Below, piece after piece: positions 55,931-60,113 of a DNA stretch of 60,113 nt (position 1 is the stretch's first letter; the number at the start of each line of letters is the position of its first letter). The notes below the pieces were generated by a model. The model was given only the letters and a program-made list of their open reading frames with translations, had not been told where the DNA came from and did no database searches. The translations under genes and the position numbers were made by a program. Origin of the DNA: Zhongshania sp. (GTDB lineage: Bacteria; Pseudomonadota; Gammaproteobacteria; Pseudomonadales; Spongiibacteraceae); assembly GCA_018066965.1 (NCBI GenBank), contig JAGPVP010000054.1, positions 1 to 60,113 on the forward strand, written 5' to 3'.

Positions 55931-57820
55931 TCACAATAAAACCTCAGCTTCATCGCCGCTGGCTTCAAGCCATGTTTTGCGATCTGGGGCGCGTTTTTTA
56001 GATAACAGCATGTCCATCAGGCTGTCGGTTTCGTCACCATCGTCAATAGAGAGGCGTACCAGACGACGGGTATTCGGATCCATTACGGTTTCACGAAGTT
56101 GCAGCGGGTTCATTTCACCCAAGCCTTTGAATCGCGTTACTGAAATTTTGCCGCGCTTATTCTCAGCGTCGAGCCTGTCCATAATGCCCTGCTTTTCAGC
56201 ATTATCTAGAGCGTAATACACGTCTTTACCTAGATCGATTCTATACAGCGGCGGCATGGCAATATACACGTGCCCTTGCTGAACCAGTGGACGGAAATGC
56301 CGTAAGAACAAGGCGCACAGCAAGGTCGCAATATGCAGTCCGTCGGAGTCAGCATCGGCGAGCACACAGATTTTTCCGTAACGCAGGCCACTTAAATCGT
56401 CGGAGTCTGGGTCTATGCCCATGGCTACCGAAATATCGTGTACTTCTTGGGACGCTAAAATTTGTTGGGCGTCTACTTCCCAGGTATTCAAGATTTTACC
56501 ACGCAGCGGCAATATGGCTTGGAACTGACGGTCGCGCGCCTGTTTGGCAGAACCACCTGCAGAATCACCTTCCACCAAAAACAGCTCTGAGCGCTCGGTA
56601 TCTACACCGGAGCAGTCCGCCAATTTACCCGGCAGGGCGGGACCCGCAGACACTTTTTTGCGGACCACTTTCTTGGCTTTACGCAAGCGAGTTTGCGCAT
56701 TGTTAATACATAGCTCGGCAAGCTTTTCGGCATCTTCGGTGTGTTGGTTTAACCACAAACTAAAGGCATCTTTGGCGACGCCGGCAACAAAAGCAGAGGC
56801 TTCACGCGAGCTAAGACGCTCTTTGGTTTGCCCAGAAAATTGCGGATCGGCCAATTTAGACGACAGCACATAGCTGCATCTGTCCCAAATATCATCTGGT
56901 GCTAATTTCACGCCGCGGGGAATCAAACTGCGGAATTCGCAGAACTCGCGCATGGCGTCGAGCAGACCACTACGCAGGCCGTTAACGTGGGTGCCGCCCT
57001 GCGCGGTGGGAATTAAGTTTACATAGGATTCGGTTAATGGCTCGCCACCTTCGGGCAGCCACTGCACTGCCCAATCAACGGCCTCGGTACGGGCGCTGAA
57101 ATGACCAATAAAGGGTTCGGCTGGCAGCGTGTCGTATTCGCGAGTATGGCTGGCAAGGTAGTCGCGCAGACCATCTTCGTAATACCACTCTTCACTTTCG
57201 GTGCCGGTTTCGTCAATAAAACTTACCCGCAGACCGGGGCATAACACAGCCTTGGCGCGCAGCACATGTTTTAAGCGCCGCACCGAAAATTTTGCGGTAT
57301 CGAAATATTTTGGATTGGGAGTGAAGCGAATATAGGTGCCGGTATTGCGCTTGCCACAGCTATCTATCACTGCAAGTTCAGAGGCTTTGTCGCCATCTGC
57401 AAAAAACATTTGATGCACTTGGCCGTCGCGCTTAACAATTATTTCTAAGGAGCTAGACAGCGCGTTAACCACCGACACGCCCACACCATGCAAACCACCC
57501 GAGAATTGATAGTTGTCGTTAGAGAATTTACCACCGGCGTGCAACGTACACAGAATCACTTCAATGCCGGGCAGGCCTTGTTCGGGGTGAATATCTACCG
57601 GCATACCGCGACCGTCATCTGCACAGGCCAGCGAGCCATCAGCGAATAGCGTGACGATGATTTCACTAGCGTGCCCAGCCAGGGCTTCATCGACACTATT
57701 GTCGATCACTTCCTGCGCCAAATGATTGGGTCTGGTGGTGTCGGTATACATGCCGGGGCGCTTGCGCACCGGCTCTAAACCAGTAAGAACTTCGATTGAT
57801 TGCGAGGTATATTGTGACAT
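55931..57820 (-). CDS. parE: DNA topoisomerase IV subunit B ParE
   Basis: The 629-residue GHKL ATPase subunit has VRKRPGMYTDTT, EVIDNSVDEALAG, DDGRGMPVDIHPEQG, GGLHGVGVSVVNALS and the TOPRIM EGDSAGGSAKQARDR and DADSDGLHIATLL. Its length and IDPDSDDLSGLRYGK segment fit ParE, not the longer GyrB. It unlinks daughter chromosomes with ParC, not in the window. Confidence 0.97.
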   Translation of the reverse strand: MSQYTSQSIEVLTGLEPVRKRPGMYTDTTRPNHLAQEVIDNSVDEALAGHASEIIVTLFADGSLACADDGRGMPVDIHPEQGLPGIEVILCTLHAGGKFSNDNYQFSGGLHGVGVSVVNALSSSLEIIVKRDGQVHQMFFADGDKASELAVIDSCGKRNTGTYIRFTPNPKYFDTAKFSVRRLKHVLRAKAVLCPGLRVSFIDETGTESEEWYYEDGLRDYLASHTREYDTLPAEPFIGHFSARTEAVDWAVQWLPEGGEPLTESYVNLIPTAQGGTHVNGLRSGLLDAMREFCEFRSLIPRGVKLAPDDIWDRCSYVLSSKLADPQFSGQTKERLSSREASAFVAGVAKDAFSLWLNQHTEDAEKLAELCINNAQTRLRKAKKVVRKKVSAGPALPGKLADCSGVDTERSELFLVEGDSAGGSAKQARDRQFQAILPLRGKILNTWEVDAQQILASQEVHDISVAMGIDPDSDDLSGLRYGKICVLADADSDGLHIATLLCALFLRHFRPLVQQGHVYIAMPPLYRIDLGKDVYYALDNAEKQGIMDRLDAENKRGKISVTRFKGLGEMNPLQLRETVMDPNTRRLVRLSIDDGDETDSLMDMLLSKKRAPDRKTWLEASGDEAEVLL

Positions 57821-57918
57821 CTAAAACCATTGTTAGCGGCAGCGCCGCGTTGACTAATTAAACCGAAAACCCAAGCCTAAGCACGGCTGGATACAATATT
57901 ATGTGTTATCCACAGAAC

Positions 57919-58512
57919 TTAGTCTGCAGATGGCGACAAGTGTAAAAACGCCATAATAGCCGCTAAATGACGATCAAAATGCTGAAAGCTGTGATCACCA
58001 CCCGGCTCCACTGTCATTTGCACGCCGCTATAAAATTCCACTGCGTCGCGATAATTCAAGGTTTCATCCTGCTCTTGAACCATAAGCCAATAACGCCCTG
58101 CCTCTGGTTTTACCACCAAAGATTGCAGAACATCAATATCGGCCTGTTCTAACTTAAAATCCACCCCCGTGTACGGGTTGTGGTGGGCGCCAATAAAATG
58201 CTCGCCAAAGGTATGTGGCTGAACCGCCGGATTCACCAGCACGGCTGGCAGTCGGTAACGCTCGGCCAGTGCGGTGGCGAAAAATCCGCCCATTGAGCTA
58301 CCCACCAGGCCTAGCGGGCCAGTTTTTTCCTGCAAAAAATTTTGCACTAATTGATCTAATTGACGAAATGCCGCCGCCGGCTGATTCGACAAAGACGGCA
58401 CCATATAGTGAATATCTGGATGATGCTTGGCAACGTAACGGCACAATAACTGGGCCTTGTGCGACTGGGGAGAGGAAATAAATCCGTGAATATAAATAAG
58501 CCCTGCTGTCAT
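57919..58512 (-). CDS. yqiA: YqiA-type esterase
   Basis: The 197-residue alpha/beta hydrolase has IYIHGFISSPQSHKAQ, the elbow GSSMGGF, and the His in GGDHSFQHFDRH. The start at 58512 overlaps the cpdA stop in ATGA. A longer reading to 58602 lies inside cpdA. The order cpdA-yqiA-parE is the standard gammaproteobacterial one. Confidence 0.92.
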   Translation of the reverse strand: MTAGLIYIHGFISSPQSHKAQLLCRYVAKHHPDIHYMVPSLSNQPAAAFRQLDQLVQNFLQEKTGPLGLVGSSMGGFFATALAERYRLPAVLVNPAVQPHTFGEHFIGAHHNPYTGVDFKLEQADIDVLQSLVVKPEAGRYWLMVQEQDETLNYRDAVEFYSGVQMTVEPGGDHSFQHFDRHLAAIMAFLHLSPSAD

Positions 58513-59315
58513 TCGTAACCGCTTGCCAGATTGTCGACTGCGAATGTTACACCTTTTACCCGCGACACTCTTGTCTGAAATTGGCCATTTTGATCCAGCC
58601 AAAATGCGCGGTAGCCAGGATTGCAGTCATCTAGGGCAAATACATCGCTATTGGGCGCAAATTGAATGCAGGTCGACGGTGTCGTTAATAAACCCACATC
58701 CTGAAACAGCATTTCAGATTGTTGATGAACATGGCCAGACACAAAGGCTTTGATATGTGGCTTAGCCGCCACAATTGCGAAGACCTCATCGGCATTTTTC
58801 ACCCGCTGCTCATCTAGCCAAGCGCAACCCAGCGCCTGTAAATGATGATGCAAAAACACGAGGCTTGGTCGCTCGTCCTCGGCAATGGTTGCCAGCGCCG
58901 ACAGCTGATCTTCCGCCAGCAAGCCACCCACTTCACCCTTTACCGCCGAATTTAAAAAGCCTAAACGCCACACACCAACATCGACCACCGAGGGCATCAT
59001 CTGATCCCCCACTATGCTGCGCATTAAGTCCGCGTCATCGTGATTGCCCGGCAACCACACCATTTGCGCTGCCACTCCAGCTAGCCGCGCAAATAAACGG
59101 CGATACGATTCCGCATCGCCATGTGCCGCAATGTCGCCAGAGACCACCAATAAATCAATCTGCGGGCATTCCTCCGCCAGCGTTGCCAATACCGCTTCTA
59201 GGCTATTATCGGTATCCATACCAAGCAAACTGTCGCCTAGCTCAGCGCCAAGATGACAATCACTAATTTGCACCACTGTGAGTGGCGCCGCGTTTGTTTG
59301 AGCAGGCAAATTCAC
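58509..59315 (-). CDS. cpdA: 3',5'-cyclic-AMP phosphodiesterase CpdA
   Basis: The 268-residue calcineurin-like phosphodiesterase has the five metal motifs: QISDCHLG, VSGDIAAHGD, LPGNHDD, FLHHH and GHVHQ. It lowers cAMP and so CRP activity. It starts at GTG 59315, 76 bases after yqiB. Confidence 0.94.
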   Translation of the reverse strand: MNLPAQTNAAPLTVVQISDCHLGAELGDSLLGMDTDNSLEAVLATLAEECPQIDLLVVSGDIAAHGDAESYRRLFARLAGVAAQMVWLPGNHDDADLMRSIVGDQMMPSVVDVGVWRLGFLNSAVKGEVGGLLAEDQLSALATIAEDERPSLVFLHHHLQALGCAWLDEQRVKNADEVFAIVAAKPHIKAFVSGHVHQQSEMLFQDVGLLTTPSTCIQFAPNSDVFALDDCNPGYRAFWLDQNGQFQTRVSRVKGVTFAVDNLASGYE

Positions 59316-59391
59316 CGGACAACCCCATTATTACTTGCTTGTTTTATACGGGATGCCCCAGCCATTCGCCAGTACAATTACGCGAACGCCG

Positions 59392-59835
59392 TCATATTTC
59401 GAGAATATTCAGGGGATTATCTAAGGAATGGCCATGACTAAGGCACAAACTCAGCCATTCGCCAAGATAACGATTTTGCTGAGCCTTTTCATCACGCTGA
59501 TACATACTGGCATTCGGATATTGATAGCGCGGCTTCACTGGACGCAAGCCTTGCGCGCCCATCACCTCCGCCAAACTGGCGTCGTGATACATTCGCACCT
59601 GTAACGCGGGTACAGGCAGATCAGCAAATAAAGGCTTAGCTAGGCGCAACTCAATCATGGTGGTGTACGGCGCGCGCTCCTTTACCAAAAGCTCTACCGC
59701 GTTAGTCGCCATCCCAAAACGCAGGCAGTCACCCGCCGCCACATCGGCCGGCAATAATTTCTGCAAACGGCGAAAATTCATTTCGCAGTCGGCAAGGTGA
59801 CCATTTAGGTCTATACGGTACTGATGGTTAGCCAC
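59392..59835 (-). CDS. yqiB: DUF1249 family protein (YqiB)
   Basis: The 147-residue protein has MNFRRLQKLLPA, the YTTMIEL block, LQVRMYHDASLAEVMG and YPNASMYQRDEKAQQNRYLGEWL, diagnostic for DUF1249. The GTG at 59835 has GGGAGAAG just upstream. The function is unknown. It is the first gene of the yqiB-cpdA-yqiA-parE row and faces tolC. Confidence 0.93.
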   Translation of the reverse strand: MANHQYRIDLNGHLADCEMNFRRLQKLLPADVAAGDCLRFGMATNAVELLVKERAPYTTMIELRLAKPLFADLPVPALQVRMYHDASLAEVMGAQGLRPVKPRYQYPNASMYQRDEKAQQNRYLGEWLSLCLSHGHSLDNPLNILEI

Positions 59836-59956
59836 ACTTCTCCCAATATAATGCTAATGCATTCCATAACTTTCGTTAATATTCATTCTCAATGTACTTT
59901 AGTTTGATACACTTTACGGCTTTCCCACCCTCCCTCTTTGGAGACAGGTTACCGCT

Positions 59957-60113
59957 ATGATTGCCAAACGTCATCTTCTCAGTATCTCCATTGCTGCATT
60001 ATTGAGCAGCTCTTTTATCCACGCTGACACTTTATTCGATATTTACCAACTTGCTGTTACAAATGACCCGCAGCTCAAGGCCGCCGAAGCAAGCTATCGC
60101 GCCAATATTGAAA
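59957..60113 (+). CDS. tolC: Outer membrane channel protein TolC, 3' partial
   Basis: The first 52 residues are visible: a signal peptide ending near FIHA, then DTLFDIYQLAVTNDPQLKAAEASYRANIE, the standard TolC N-terminus. GGAGACAGG lies upstream of the ATG. The gene runs off the window. It would serve type I secretion and drug efflux. nudF, often next to tolC, is not between it and yqiB. Confidence 0.9.
   Translation, partial: MIAKRHLLSISIAALLSSSFIHADTLFDIYQLAVTNDPQLKAAEASYRANIE

Overview
The window looks like chromosomal DNA of a free-living, probably marine gammaproteobacterium. The gene orders cyaY / lptM-lysA-dapF-DUF484, ubiC-ubiA, parE-yqiA-cpdA-yqiB / tolC and ubiK-comM are gammaproteobacterial. 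The mix of TonB receptor, secreted esterases, urea use and CaiB-type CoA-transferases suggests something near Spongiibacteraceae/Cellvibrionales. That placement is inference; no rRNA gene is present.

Layout. 1-9.4 kb: yaaA (cut by the window start), an EVE-domain gene, a DUF938 methyltransferase, two OmpA/thrombospondin-type-3 envelope proteins, trhP, a small membrane protein, then ubiC-ubiA and an N-acyltransferase gene. 9.5-12.5 kb: a rubredoxin/rubredoxin-reductase fusion, an FMN riboswitch with a type-II lumazine synthase, and a methyltransferase. 12.7-18.6 kb: cyaY facing lptM-lysA-dapF-DUF484. xerC is missing here; a hydrolase gene and a palindromic repeat lie between DUF484 and the yigB-like HAD gene.

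18.6-22.2 kb holds an ammonium locus: torF-like porin, glnK, amtB, glnK and a SutA-like small gene. 22.7-26.3 kb: a double-domain CoA-transferase and a glycine-rich secreted protein. 26.4-38.1 kb: complete urea use, with the urtABCDE ABC transporter and ureDABCEFG plus a NiCoT nickel permease. Both nitrogen loci have a readable sigma-54 -24/-12 promoter with upstream GCAC-N7-GTGC palindromes of the NtrC type, so the window shows a nitrogen-limitation regulon directly.

38.4-41.2 kb: ubiK, comM, lpxL. 41.4-50.7 kb: a six-gene, one-strand cluster behind a divergent TetR regulator. It encodes two alpha/beta hydrolases, a secreted type-B carboxylesterase, a TonB receptor, a serine beta-lactamase-like esterase and an M28-like lipoprotein with altered metal-site motifs. 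This is the best candidate for an undescribed system: uptake and stepwise hydrolysis of an unknown ester or amide. 50.8-60.1 kb: rep, a secreted trypsin-like lipoprotein, cytochrome c5, two small enzymes, parE-yqiA-cpdA-yqiB and the start of tolC; nudF, often found between yqiB and tolC, is absent.

Three copies of an imperfect palindromic repeat built on GGGAGAC heptamers sit in intergenic spaces at 16.3, 19.5 and 38.3 kb. No tRNA, rRNA, CRISPR array, transposase or phage gene was recognised.
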